From Acholeplasmataceae bacterium (GTDB lineage Bacteria; Bacillota_I; Bacilli_A; Acholeplasmatales; Acholeplasmataceae): a stretch of 33,850 bases of DNA. The notes below the pieces were generated by a model that saw only the letters and a program-made list of their open reading frames with translations, had not been told where the DNA came from and made no database searches. Positions within the stretch are counted from its first letter, which is position 1. Each line of letters opens with the position of its first letter. Below, piece after piece: positions 24,937 through 33,516 of this stretch. The DNA is taken from contig JAFGTQ010000007.1 in the NCBI GenBank assembly GCA_016934015.1, forward strand, positions 1 to 33,850, written 5' to 3'. A program made the position numbers and the translations under genes.

Positions 24937-26141
24937 TGCATTTTATTGAGAATAATTTTAAGACCATTCAATTTTCAGCATTTTTTACTGCGCCTGATGA
25001 TTTGAAGGTAAGAGCTTATCGTAATGTGTTGCCAAATGTATTAACAAAGACGAATGACCAGTTTAAAACTAAACTTTTATTAAATGAGCACCTTGAGCAT
25101 CTCTATGGTGCTTATTTTCGTCAAAAGATTGACAAATATGCAAATCAAACGGTTATAAGTATTACTTTAACCATTCCAGATCCTCAAATTGTGAAAGATA
25201 AACAATTATTTGATCAAGCTTTGGCATTATTCAAATCCACAATATTTGATAGAAAAAGTTTGAATGAGGATGTTTTTCATGATGAAAAACGGAATACGAT
25301 TGAACTTTATGAAAGTTTAAAAGATCGAAAAAGACAATATGCGCAATTCAAGTTTTTTGAACATTTTTTTGATCATGACAATGATCGAGTCCCATTGGTA
25401 GGTAGTTTATCTGATGTTAAAAAAATGTCTTTTGATGGCTTAATGAGCTACTATGATTCTGTATTTAGCCATGATCAGATTGAAATTATCGTCAATGGTA
25501 GTTTAGATGACGATATGAAACAAAAGGTGCAAAACGCTTTTCCAATGATTAAAGAAAACACTTATCAAATCAAAACAAAAAGCCGTAGGCTTAGAGCTTT
25601 AAAGACTGTACGCGATCAAATTGAAACAAAACAAGCTATTATTATGATTGGTTACGTATTACCAGTTTTTATTAAAGAATCCTTATATGAAGCAGCGATG
25701 TTGTTTGATGCCATATTAGGTGAAACGCCAGAAAGCCGTCTTTTTCAAAAGATTCGTGAAGAGAAAGGTTTATGTTACGACGTCTCATCATCTTATGATG
25801 GTTATAAAGGTGTCTTAATTGTGCATTCAGGTGTGAGCATTGAACAAAAAGATGAAGCACTAAAGGCGATGTTAGAATTAGTTGATGATATGATTAAGAA
25901 TCACATCACGGATGAAGAACTTGCAAGTGCAAAATCATATGTTTCACATATGTATAAGAGTAACACGGATTCACAATCGGCTTTGACAAGAAGAAAGTTT
26001 ACAAGTCTCATTTTAAATGATCCATCAACGATTGATGATCGTTTAGCTAGAATTGAATTAGTGACGAAAGAAGATATAAAGAAAGTCATGGATCTGCTTG
26101 TTTTGGATACTATTTATATGTTGGAGGAAGAACATGATTAA
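24936..26141 (+). CDS. ymfF: M16-family peptidase-like protein YmfF (no zinc motif)
   Basis: The 401-residue protein resembles YmfF, the inactive partner of the M16 peptidase-like pair YmfF/YmfH. The HXXEH zinc motif is absent: the region has LNEHLEHLYGAYF where an M16 enzyme would have HFLEH. The C-terminal half keeps the M16 substrate-binding signature ESRLFQKIREEKGLCYDVSSSY. In Bacillus, YmfF and YmfH are annotated as associated with elongation factor P modification; the mechanism is unclear. It is the fifth gene of the packed run from 22079 and overlaps ymfH by 8 bases. Confidence 0.85.
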   Translation: MHFIENNFKTIQFSAFFTAPDDLKVRAYRNVLPNVLTKTNDQFKTKLLLNEHLEHLYGAYFRQKIDKYANQTVISITLTIPDPQIVKDKQLFDQALALFKSTIFDRKSLNEDVFHDEKRNTIELYESLKDRKRQYAQFKFFEHFFDHDNDRVPLVGSLSDVKKMSFDGLMSYYDSVFSHDQIEIIVNGSLDDDMKQKVQNAFPMIKENTYQIKTKSRRLRALKTVRDQIETKQAIIMIGYVLPVFIKESLYEAAMLFDAILGETPESRLFQKIREEKGLCYDVSSSYDGYKGVLIVHSGVSIEQKDEALKAMLELVDDMIKNHITDEELASAKSYVSHMYKSNTDSQSALTRRKFTSLILNDPSTIDDRLARIELVTKEDIKKVMDLLVLDTIYMLEEEHD

Positions 26142-27405
26142 AAAAACATATCCAAACTATCATGAAACGGTTTATATCTACAAATTAAAAAACGGGATGC
26201 AAATACACGTCATGCCACAACCAGCACCATTTTATTCAACATATGTTGAGTTATCAGTTCCATACGGTGCACTTGATTTAAACTATAAATTTGGGAATGA
26301 ACTTGTTGAAACACCTCCTGGAACTGCACATTTTTTTGAACATAAAATATTCGCAATGCCCGATGGTGATGCTTTTTCGACTTTTTCAAGACTAGGTGTT
26401 GAAGCGAACGCGATGACATCTTATGACCAAACATCATATCTCTTTAAGTCAACCAATCATTTTTATGAAGCACTATCTCATTTACTTAACATGCTCGATA
26501 CGCCATACTTCAATGACGAAAACATCGAAAAAGAAAAACTAATTATCGGTGAAGAATTAAAAATGTATCAAGATCATCCAATTTATTCGATGCAAGATGA
26601 GCTCACCCAAATGCTTTACCATCATCATCCTCAAAAACATGATATTGGAGGTACTCTTGAATCGATTCAGCTAATAAATAAAAGTACTTTGGATCAGGTT
26701 TATAAGGCTTTTTATCATCCGAAAAATCGGTTAATGGTGATTGCTGGGCAAATCGATTTAGTTGAATTAAAGCATTTTATATCATCCTATGATCAAGAAA
26801 TGAAACCCTATCAAAAACCTATCACCATATATCCAAAAGAACCAAAGAAGCTTGTTTCAAAAAGTATATCAAAGAAGAAAAACATAGGGATTAACAAACT
26901 GATGCTTGGTATTAAATTAGATCCAATTGCTGGTTCAAAAAAAGAAAAATTACGTCAAGAGCTAGCGATGTCACTTGCGATGGGATTACTTTTAGGACCT
27001 TCTTCAAAGTTTTATGAAAAGTTAAGCGATGAGAAATTGATTAATCAAAGTTTCTCAGTCAACACCAACTTTCAAAAATATGCTGAAAATATTATTATCT
27101 ATGGTGAAAGTAAACGTATCATCAAATTAAAACGAACTCTTTTAGATTTTTTAACAAAAGATTTAGAGCAAGAGATGACAGAAGAAGCGTTCACTCGTTA
27201 TAAAAGAATGTATGTTGGCCAAATCATCTATACCATCAATCAATTAGAAGCTAAAGTTTATTATTATGGTAAATACTGGCATGCTGGTTTAACACTTTTT
27301 GAAGTGATTGATATGCTCAATGAGATTACTTTAGAAGATGTTGTTTTCCAAGTTAAACGTATTAAAAAACGTTACATTGCAGATCTTGTCTATAAAAAAG
27401 CCTAA
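26134..27405 (+). CDS. ymfH: M16-family peptidase YmfH
   Basis: The 423-residue protein carries HFFEH (66-70), the inverted zinc-binding HXXEH motif of M16 peptidases. FSRLGVEANAMTSYDQTSY follows, as does the downstream acidic segment IIGEELKMYQDHP that supplies the third ligand. It is the probable active subunit of the YmfF/YmfH pair. I chose ATG 26134, 5 bases after GGAGGAAG-type ribosome site; the frame is open upstream into ymfF. A terminator starts at its stop. An efp gene is not in the window, so the EF-P link is from family knowledge. Confidence 0.9.
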   Translation: MIKKTYPNYHETVYIYKLKNGMQIHVMPQPAPFYSTYVELSVPYGALDLNYKFGNELVETPPGTAHFFEHKIFAMPDGDAFSTFSRLGVEANAMTSYDQTSYLFKSTNHFYEALSHLLNMLDTPYFNDENIEKEKLIIGEELKMYQDHPIYSMQDELTQMLYHHHPQKHDIGGTLESIQLINKSTLDQVYKAFYHPKNRLMVIAGQIDLVELKHFISSYDQEMKPYQKPITIYPKEPKKLVSKSISKKKNIGINKLMLGIKLDPIAGSKKEKLRQELAMSLAMGLLLGPSSKFYEKLSDEKLINQSFSVNTNFQKYAENIIIYGESKRIIKLKRTLLDFLTKDLEQEMTEEAFTRYKRMYVGQIIYTINQLEAKVYYYGKYWHAGLTLFEVIDMLNEITLEDVVFQVKRIKKRYIADLVYKKA

Positions 27406-27422
27406 ATTCTAGGTTTTTTTTA
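27394..27422 (+). terminator. Rho-independent terminator after ymfH
   Basis: AAAAAGCCTA and TAGGTTTTTT pair around AATTC with one bulge, followed by T residues. It overlaps the ymfH stop. Confidence 0.75.
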
Positions 27423-27574
27423 TAGAATGAAGTGAATTACTTGATAATGTCATCACTTTGATTGATATTCATCAAATCTTTTTTGATAATAACCAATTTA
27501 ATAGATTTAAATCCAGATTGGCAATTTTTTATATTGAAATCTTCATGTTAACGTTGTATCAAAAGGAGGTTTCT

Positions 27575-27934
27575 ATGTTAAATCAATTAGTACTAGTCGG
27601 AAGATTGACACACGATCCGGAGACAAGAATTCTAGAAGACGGACGTAAGGTTTCAGATGTTACAATTGCAGTGCAGCGCTCATTCAAAAATATGGATGGT
27701 CAGTATGATACAGACTTTATTAAGGTGACGGTATGGGAAGGTTTAGCGCAGGCTATTGAATCTTATTGTACAAAAGGTGCGATGATTGCTGTCAAAGCAC
27801 GGGTTCAATCATGGAAGTATGAATTAGATGATGAACGTAAGATGAATATGCTAGAAGTGATTGCTGAAAGAATTAGTTATTTGTCTTCAAGTAAGAAAAA
27901 TGAGATGGCACATGAAGAAAGTTCAGAAAATTGA
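27575..27934 (+). CDS. ssb: Single-stranded DNA-binding protein, short form
   Basis: The 119-residue protein is an OB-fold SSB: LNQLVLVGRLTHDPETR, FKNMDGQYDTDFIKVTVWEGLAQAI, KGAMIAVKARVQSW. SSB coats single-stranded DNA during replication, repair and uptake. The long disordered tail and the acidic DDxPF tip that recruits partners are missing; it ends in ...MAHEESSEN. It therefore resembles the short SsbB-type paralogues. I chose ATG 27575, 4-5 bases after AAAGGAGG. The 150 bases ahead hold no gene; they contain a weak hairpin (GATTGAT-like, 27457-27487) ending in six Ts and AT-rich sequence without a convincing promoter. The stop lies inside a terminator stem. Confidence 0.92.
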   Translation: MLNQLVLVGRLTHDPETRILEDGRKVSDVTIAVQRSFKNMDGQYDTDFIKVTVWEGLAQAIESYCTKGAMIAVKARVQSWKYELDDERKMNMLEVIAERISYLSSSKKNEMAHEESSEN

Positions 27935-27943
27935 ACTTTTTTT
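27918..27943 (+). terminator. Rho-independent terminator after ssb
   Basis: AAAGTTCA/TGAACTTT form a perfect 8-bp stem with a six-base loop, followed by a run of seven Ts in all. The ssb stop codon TGA is the first three bases of the right arm. Confidence 0.85.
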
Positions 27944-27944
27944 A

Positions 27945-27972
27945 TTGACTTTCATACTATGTAATGTATAAT
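27945..27972 (+). promoter_or_regulatory. Promoter of the PadR module
   Basis: TTGACT (27945-27950), 16 bases, TATAAT (27967-27972). The -10 area (27954-27974) has quasi-symmetric ATACTAT/ATAATAT half-sites that could be the PadR operator. Confidence 0.65.
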
Positions 27973-28001
27973 ATATCGTGTAAGGATGGTTGAGGTGAAA
28001 A

Positions 28002-28304
28002 ATGAAACCACAAGTTAAAAAGGGAATCCTTGAAATATTTGTTCTAGCAGTATTATCAAAAGGTGAATCATATGGATATCAAATTATCAATGATTTATCA
28101 GATACGATTCTCATCACGGAATCGACGCTTTATCCAATATTAAGGCGTTTATTAAACCAAGGAGAACTAGACAGCTACAATGAAATTTATCAAGGAAGAA
28201 ACCGAAAATATTATCGAATAACAAAAAAAGGGAAAATCCATTTAGATGAATTTATGGAAGAATGGGAATCCGTAAAGAAAATTTACGAGATTTTAAGAAA
28301 ATAG
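28002..28304 (+). CDS. PadR-family transcriptional regulator
   Basis: The 100-residue protein has the PadR winged-helix pattern: GILEIFVLAVLSKGESYGYQI, then ESTLYPILRRLLNQGELDSY and RKYYRITKKGK. This small subfamily-2 type consists of the DNA-binding domain plus one dimerising helix. It is followed by DUF1700-like and DUF4097-like genes, a common Bacillota arrangement in which PadR represses its own operon. The ATG has GAGGTG just upstream and a good promoter. The inducer is unknown. Confidence 0.92.
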   Translation: MKPQVKKGILEIFVLAVLSKGESYGYQIINDLSDTILITESTLYPILRRLLNQGELDSYNEIYQGRNRKYYRITKKGKIHLDEFMEEWESVKKIYEILRK

Positions 28305-28312
28305 GTGAGATG

Positions 28313-28876
28313 ATGCAAAAGTGGTTAGAAAATTTAAAAATTGAACTTGAAAAACATTTTTATCCAGATGAAGTAAATGATATTTTAGATTATTATGAAG
28401 AGATGATTGAAGATCGAAAACAAAGTGGTGAACTTTTAGAAGACATTTACAAAAGTTATGATCCTAAACAGATTGTGCGTGAAATGATGCCTGATGTTTT
28501 ATCTAAAAGAACGAATGTTACACAAGAAGAACGTTTTAAGACGACAAAACAACTTTGGACTGCTATCGCTCAAACATCATTGAAAATTCCTTTGAGTATT
28601 GCTTATGCAGTTTCAATCTTTGTAATTATCATCCTTCTGATTTCGGTAACTGCTTCAATTCTTGGCTCATTATTTGCTTTTGTTATGTATGGTCTTGATT
28701 TATTTGAAGCTGGTTTATCAAATGCCGATAAAATTGGCATGTCAGGGATAGCTTTAGTATTACTATCAATTGTTGGGTTAATCTTAATTAATGTTTACCG
28801 ATTGATTTTGGAATTATATCGCAAAATATTAAATGTCTTTAGCCAATGGACAAAGAAAAAGGGTGAATGGTCATGA
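28313..28876 (+). CDS. DUF1700-like membrane protein
   Basis: The 187-residue protein begins with a helical cytoplasmic part, MQKWLENLKIELEKHF, then DVNDILDYYEEMIEDRK-like sequence and YKSYDPKQIVREMM, the pattern seen at the start of DUF1700 proteins. Two membrane helices follow (about 85-115 and 135-160). Its function is unknown, but the family co-occurs with PadR and DUF4097 proteins. ATG 28313 is 4 bases after AGGTGA; the ATG three bases earlier is too close. The end overlaps the next gene by 4 bases. Confidence 0.75.
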   Translation: MQKWLENLKIELEKHFYPDEVNDILDYYEEMIEDRKQSGELLEDIYKSYDPKQIVREMMPDVLSKRTNVTQEERFKTTKQLWTAIAQTSLKIPLSIAYAVSIFVIIILLISVTASILGSLFAFVMYGLDLFEAGLSNADKIGMSGIALVLLSIVGLILINVYRLILELYRKILNVFSQWTKKKGEWS

Positions 28877-29904
28877 AATTTTTGATGAGATTATTTGTGT
28901 TTTTACTTATTGTGGGATTCATTATGATTGGTGTCGCATTTTTAGGTGACATGGATATCAATCGCTTGACGAGCGTATTTGATCAAAGTGAAGCCTATGG
29001 TGATCCCATACATTACACAGAAAATGAATCAATTGATCATCTTGTAATAGATGTCACAGTAAAACATATCGCCGTTACATTTACTGATCTTGAAACGTTA
29101 AAAGTCACCTATTATAGTCATACAGATGATATCTGGGAAATTACAAGTGAACTGGGTGTCCTCACCATAAAACAGACTCAAAAGATAAGACCTTTGATTG
29201 GATTTTATTTTGGTTTTGTTGATCATTCTTACACGACATTAGGACTTGAAATTCCAAAGGATTGGGTCATGGATTTTGATTTATCAACGAACACAGGAGA
29301 TATTTCATTATTTGGAACATTAGCTGATGATGTGGAATTACTAGTTGCTGGAAATGTCAAACTAGAAACGAATACAGGTCACATTGAAGTGAAGGATTTA
29401 TCAGCACCAAGTATAGAATTAAAATCTGACACGGGTGATATTGCTGTATTAAACTTATTCGTTACAGATCATATGAAAATAACAAATAGTACTGGTGTGA
29501 TTCATCTCGAAGATAGTACAGGAAAAAGTGTTGATATTACAGGATCAACAGGACGTATAGAGGTAGAAAATTTACAAATATATTCACTGGATATTGATTC
29601 TGATACAAGTCGTATTGAATTAAGAGATTCGGAAATTGAAACCTCGATAAATGTTGAAATTTCAACCGGTAAAATCATCGTTGAAAACGTATCGGCTATT
29701 TCCTATGACTTAAGAACAGATACTGGAGACATTGAAGTTGAACTTATATCACTTGAATCAATGAAATTCGATTTAAATACGAATCTTGGGAAAATTATCG
29801 TAGACGGTGTTAATCAAGGTGATCGTCATGTGACAACGATTGGAACGATTGATTTTGTAGCTGAAACAACAACGGGTAATATTACTATCAACGTACGGGA
29901 TTAA
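28873..29904 (+). CDS. DUF4097-like beta-repeat protein with N-terminal anchor
   Basis: The 343-residue protein starts with one hydrophobic helix (about residues 4-25), probably a membrane anchor. It then contains repeated units of the form (N/S/D)T-G-x-I-x(V/L): NTGDISL, NTGHIEV, DTGDIAV, STGRIEV, DTSRIEL, STGKIIV, DTGDIEV and NLGKIIV. This is the right-handed beta-helix repeat of DUF4097 (putative adhesin-like) proteins, most likely displayed outside the membrane. ATG 28873 is preferred because it sits about 9 bases from AAGGGTG and overlaps the upstream stop; ATG 28867 is also in frame. A terminator follows at once. Confidence 0.85.
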   Translation: MKFLMRLFVFLLIVGFIMIGVAFLGDMDINRLTSVFDQSEAYGDPIHYTENESIDHLVIDVTVKHIAVTFTDLETLKVTYYSHTDDIWEITSELGVLTIKQTQKIRPLIGFYFGFVDHSYTTLGLEIPKDWVMDFDLSTNTGDISLFGTLADDVELLVAGNVKLETNTGHIEVKDLSAPSIELKSDTGDIAVLNLFVTDHMKITNSTGVIHLEDSTGKSVDITGSTGRIEVENLQIYSLDIDSDTSRIELRDSEIETSINVEISTGKIIVENVSAISYDLRTDTGDIEVELISLESMKFDLNTNLGKIIVDGVNQGDRHVTTIGTIDFVAETTTGNITINVRD

Positions 29905-29923
29905 TCTCGTACGTATTTTTTTT
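29891..29923 (+). terminator. Rho-independent terminator of the PadR module
   Basis: ACGTACGGGAT and ATCTCGTACGT form a long, nearly perfect stem, followed by a run of eight Ts. The left arm lies in the last codons of the DUF4097-like gene. Confidence 0.88.
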
Positions 29924-29958
29924 AAAAATACATCCCCCTATCGAATCATCATTTTTTA

Positions 29959-29967
29959 TGCTACAAT
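29959..29967 (+). promoter_or_regulatory. Extended -10 promoter of the pepV operon
   Basis: TGCTACAAT is an extended -10 box 20 bases ahead of the pepV start; no good -35 is visible. Confidence 0.45.
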
Positions 29968-29987
29968 TAAAAAGGGAGATGGTAAAA

Positions 29988-31364
29988 ATGTCAATAAATT
30001 TTAAAGAAGAAGTCTTAAAACGTAAAGATCTATTAATTCAAGATTTACAAAAATTGATTCAAATTAATTCTGAAATGACAACTTATGATCCAAATCGTAA
30101 AGGTGCACCTTTTGGCGAAGGTACTAAAGAAGCACTTGATTTTATGATTGATTTAGGTCAAAGAGATGATTTCAAAACTGTAAATTTAGAAGGTTATGCT
30201 GGTCATATTGAATATGGAGATCAAAAAGATTTTGTCGGTATGATTGGTCATTTAGATGTTGTACCTGCTGGAAATGATTGGACGTATCCTCCTTATGGTG
30301 CTGAAATTCATGATGGTAAAATGTATGGACGTGGTACTGAAGATGATAAAGGACCAACGATTGCAGCTTATTATGCTTTAAAAATATTAAAAGAACTCAA
30401 TGTTCCACTTTCAAAGCGGATTAAACTTATTTTAGGAAATGATGAAGAAACTGCATGGCGTTGTGTCAGACATTATTTTAGTGTTTATCCTGAACAACCA
30501 GTTTCTGGTTTTATTCCTGATGCTGATTTCCCACTCATTTATGCTGAAAAAGGCATCACTCGTATTTTTGTTGAAGGAAAATTTGATCTTAAAAATGTTA
30601 TGAATTTAGAAGGTGGATTCAGAGATAATATGGTTCCTGATTATGCTAGTTGTGTCACTACTGATCTAAGTCTTGAATCTAGATTTAATGCTTTCTTAAA
30701 GAAAAACAATTATCCAGGTAAAGTGGTCAATGATCATGATAAGCTAACATTAAAAGTGGATGGCAAAAGCGCACATGGCTCAACTCCACAATTTGGTGAA
30801 AATGCAATTGATCGTTTATTTGAGTTCTTGATTGAAGAAAATTTTGATAGTCAACTCGTATCGATGGTTAAAGATGTTTTAATCCATGATATCCATGGAA
30901 GAAAGTTTAATGCCAACTACCATGATGAAGAAATGGGTGATTTAACGAATAATTTTGGTGTGATTAAAAAGATTGATGATAAGTATCAAATCTCTTTAAA
31001 TCTTCGTTATCCAAATGGTGTTAAACTCGATGATGTGATGAAAAAACTTGAAAAAGCTTGTAAACCTTATGGAGCGAAAGTGACATTGGATAAACATCAA
31101 GAATTGCTTTACAAAGATCCAAATTCAGATTTAGTGAAAAAACTCATGAAGGTTTATCAAAAACATACAGGTGATTTAGAAACTAAACCATTAAATATCG
31201 GTGGTGGAACATTTGCAAGAGCCATGGCAAACTCCGTAGCTTTTGGTCCTCACTTCTTAGATAAACCGACTTTTATTCACCAAAAGAATGAATTTATTGG
31301 TATTGAAGATTTAATTCTCGCAACCATCATTTATACAGAAGCATTATACGAACTCGCAAAATAG
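29988..31364 (+). CDS. pepV: M20-family dipeptidase (PepV-like)
   Basis: The 458-residue protein has the M20 metal-site motifs: GHLDVVPAGNDW with the first His and Asp, GRGTEDDKGP with the bridging Asp, and NDEETAW with the general-base Glu and a metal-ligand Glu. FIHQKNEFI near the end carries a further His. The lid domain lies between. PepV/Sapep enzymes are zinc or manganese dipeptidases acting in the cytoplasm. I chose ATG 29988, 9 bases after AAGGGAG; an in-frame ATG at 29979 is too close to that site. It heads a four-gene run with thyA, folA and plsC. Confidence 0.93.
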   Translation: MSINFKEEVLKRKDLLIQDLQKLIQINSEMTTYDPNRKGAPFGEGTKEALDFMIDLGQRDDFKTVNLEGYAGHIEYGDQKDFVGMIGHLDVVPAGNDWTYPPYGAEIHDGKMYGRGTEDDKGPTIAAYYALKILKELNVPLSKRIKLILGNDEETAWRCVRHYFSVYPEQPVSGFIPDADFPLIYAEKGITRIFVEGKFDLKNVMNLEGGFRDNMVPDYASCVTTDLSLESRFNAFLKKNNYPGKVVNDHDKLTLKVDGKSAHGSTPQFGENAIDRLFEFLIEENFDSQLVSMVKDVLIHDIHGRKFNANYHDEEMGDLTNNFGVIKKIDDKYQISLNLRYPNGVKLDDVMKKLEKACKPYGAKVTLDKHQELLYKDPNSDLVKKLMKVYQKHTGDLETKPLNIGGGTFARAMANSVAFGPHFLDKPTFIHQKNEFIGIEDLILATIIYTEALYELAK

Positions 31365-31373
31365 GAGGTTTTC

Positions 31374-32240
31374 ATGAAACCTTATTTAGAACTTTGTCAA
31401 CATGTATTAACCCATGGAAAGAAAAAGATGGATCGAACAGGAACTGGAACACTCAGTGTTTTTGGATACCAAATGCGGTATGATCTATCAGATGGTTTTC
31501 CATTACTCACCACGAAGAAAGTTCATTTGAAATCAATTATCCATGAATTGTTATGGTTCATTAAAGGTGATACGAACATTAAGTATTTGGTAGATCATGA
31601 TGTGAAAATTTGGAATGATTGGCCGTATAAAGCCTTTCAGAGCCATAAAGATTACCAAGGCGAATCCATGGCTGAATTTGTTGATAAAATCAAGCAAAAC
31701 GACGAATTTGCACGTATTCATGGCGATTTAGGCCCTGTCTATGGTGCACAGTGGCGTAACTTTAATGGTGTTGATCAAATTCAATTTATTTTAGATGAAT
31801 TAAAAACAAACCCTCACTCAAGACGAATGATTCTTTCAGCATGGAATCCAAGTGAAATCAAAGACATGGCATTACCCCCATGTCATACACTGATTCAATT
31901 TTATGTTGAAAATGGAGAATTATCACTCCAACTTTATCAACGAAGTGCCGATATTTTTCTAGGTGTCCCATTTAATATTGCATCGTATGCACTTTTACTT
32001 TTAATGGTTGCTCAAGTGACTGGACTTAAGCCTAAAACATTTGTTCATACCCTTGGGGATGCTCATATTTATTTGAATCATATTGATCAAGTGAAATTAC
32101 AGCTCCAAAGAACACCTAAAGAAAGACCTACCATGTGGATCAATCCAGAAGTTAAATCGTTATTTGATTTTAAATTTGAAGATTTTAAACTCGAAAATTA
32201 CCACCCAGATCCAGCAATCAAAGGAGAAGTCAGCGTATGA
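31374..32240 (+). CDS. thyA: Thymidylate synthase
   Basis: ThyA methylates dUMP to dTMP using methylenetetrahydrofolate, yielding dihydrofolate. The 288-residue protein has [12 protein letters not shown] with the dUMP-phosphate Arg, [26 protein letters not shown], the catalytic Cys in [12 protein letters not shown] (C170), [20 protein letters not shown] and [12 protein letters not shown]. All key residues are present. The ATG follows AGGAGG. The stop overlaps folA as ATGA, the usual thyA-folA coupling that recycles dihydrofolate. Confidence 0.98.
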   Translation: MKPYLELCQHVLTHGKKKMDRTGTGTLSVFGYQMRYDLSDGFPLLTTKKVHLKSIIHELLWFIKGDTNIKYLVDHDVKIWNDWPYKAFQSHKDYQGESMAEFVDKIKQNDEFARIHGDLGPVYGAQWRNFNGVDQIQFILDELKTNPHSRRMILSAWNPSEIKDMALPPCHTLIQFYVENGELSLQLYQRSADIFLGVPFNIASYALLLLMVAQVTGLKPKTFVHTLGDAHIYLNHIDQVKLQLQRTPKERPTMWINPEVKSLFDFKFEDFKLENYHPDPAIKGEVSV

Positions 32241-32710
32241 TTAAAATGATATGGGCGATGGATGAAAACCATTTGATTGGTAAAGGTAACTTACTTCCTT
32301 GGCATTATCCAAAGGATTTAGAATATTTTAAACAGATGACTGCATCTATCCCAGTTTTGATGGGTGATATGACGTATCAGTCTTTGAAGTCTTATTATCG
32401 TAAAAAGCCTTTACCATTTCAAAAGATTTATGTTGCGAACCTTGAAGATGCAAAATATGAGGATGCAACACGCATTGAAGACATCCATCAATTTTTAAAA
32501 GAATTTACTGAAGACATCATGGTTATCGGTGGAAAAACGATTTATCAACTTGCTTTACCTTATGCTGATAAACTCTATATTACTTACGTCTTAAAGGCTT
32601 ATCAAGGTGATGTGTATTTTCCTCATTTTGATTTGAATCAGTTTAAACTCACGTGGTATAAAACGGAAGAACAACTTATATTTAGTGAATATACGAGGAT
32701 AACATCATGA
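32237..32710 (+). CDS. folA: Dihydrofolate reductase, with atypical ligand residues
   Basis: DHFR regenerates tetrahydrofolate from the product of ThyA. The 157-residue protein shows [19 protein letters not shown], the catalytic Asp (D27 in PKDLEYFK), [11 protein letters not shown]-type cofactor glycine pair and the Thr in LYITYV. Two residues that are normally conserved differ. The Arg of the MGRxT motif that contacts the NADPH 2'-phosphate is Asp (D44 in LMGDMTY). The Arg that binds the folate carboxylate (E. coli R57, after PLPx) is Gln (Q62 in PLPFQK). There is also a five-residue insertion just before PLP. Context with thyA still argues for DHFR; the changes may alter cofactor or antifolate response. 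Confidence 0.92.
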   Translation: MIKMIWAMDENHLIGKGNLLPWHYPKDLEYFKQMTASIPVLMGDMTYQSLKSYYRKKPLPFQKIYVANLEDAKYEDATRIEDIHQFLKEFTEDIMVIGGKTIYQLALPYADKLYITYVLKAYQGDVYFPHFDLNQFKLTWYKTEEQLIFSEYTRITS

Positions 32711-33492
32711 TGACGATGATTTTTTTCATAACCTATTTTGGATTTGTCCTATTGATGGGTTCATTGATTGATATGCCATATCTCATTCCTTTATGGATCT
32801 TAATTGGACCTATTATCGGAATTGTGATGGTCATCTTATTTATTATTGTGAATTTACCAATATTTAAATACACATCGTATACAAATCGCTATAAATTTTA
32901 TGTTGCTAAAAGTACTTCAAAATTTTTAAATCATGTGCTGTTACGACTAAATATCGAAATCACAGGTCAAGAAAACATTCCAAAAGATGGCTTATTAACC
33001 ATTTATGCAAACCATAAATCATATGCTGATCCATTTATCATCTATGAAGGCATGACAAGAGGGATGACGTTTACTCCGAAAATGAGTGTCTATAAAATAC
33101 CACTTCTTCACAAATGGTTAAAATATCTTGGTGCATTTCCAATTGATCGTTCGAGTGATCGTAATACAGCAAAAGCCATGGTTGAAGCGATTAAAGTTGT
33201 GAAAACCGGTATGGCGATGATGATATTCCCTGAGGGTGGCATTAAGGACCGTGATGACCAAAAGATGGTAGCCATGCGTGCAGGTGCTTACCGGGTTGCG
33301 ATGAAAGCAGGAGCAAACTTGTTACCTGTGAGTATCATCGGAACCACTCAAATAAAAAAAAGAGCACCATTTCGAGCGACTCATGTCAAAATGATAATTC
33401 ATCCTTTGATTTCTTATGAAAGTGTTAAAGATAAGACAACCGCTGAAATTGCAGAACAAATGTTTTTAATTATTAATAATAAATTAGAATAA
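32707..33492 (+). CDS. plsC: 1-acyl-sn-glycerol-3-phosphate acyltransferase
   Basis: PlsC adds the second acyl chain to make phosphatidic acid at the cytoplasmic membrane. The 261-residue protein has two hydrophobic N-terminal helices (about 4-20 and 25-50), NHKSYADPF with the catalytic HX4D (H103/D108), GAFPIDRS and the FPEGG motif near residue 174, and LLPVSIIGT. Both catalytic and glycerol-phosphate motifs are intact. It overlaps folA by 4 bases and ends the operon before a terminator. Confidence 0.94.
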   Translation: MMTMIFFITYFGFVLLMGSLIDMPYLIPLWILIGPIIGIVMVILFIIVNLPIFKYTSYTNRYKFYVAKSTSKFLNHVLLRLNIEITGQENIPKDGLLTIYANHKSYADPFIIYEGMTRGMTFTPKMSVYKIPLLHKWLKYLGAFPIDRSSDRNTAKAMVEAIKVVKTGMAMMIFPEGGIKDRDDQKMVAMRAGAYRVAMKAGANLLPVSIIGTTQIKKRAPFRATHVKMIIHPLISYESVKDKTTAEIAEQMFLIINNKLE

Positions 33493-33516
33493 AAGGCCTT
33501 GTTAGGCCTTTTTATT
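33491..33516. terminator. Bidirectional terminator after plsC
   Basis: The stem is AAAAGGCCT/AGGCCTTTT with loop TGTT. It is followed by TTTTTATTTT on the plus strand; on the minus strand it is followed by TTTTATT. It lies between convergent genes. Confidence 0.85.

Noticed and set aside
25081-25120. Possible zinc motif in YmfF (NEHLEHLYG)
   Set aside because: The spacing is HLEH, not HXXEH, and it falls in the helix aligned with the non-catalytic SYLDELYG region of YmfF homologues.
27458-27574. 39-residue extension upstream of ssb
   Set aside because: SSB proteins start directly at the MLNQLVLVGRL-type strand, and a strong AAAGGAGG precedes that ATG.
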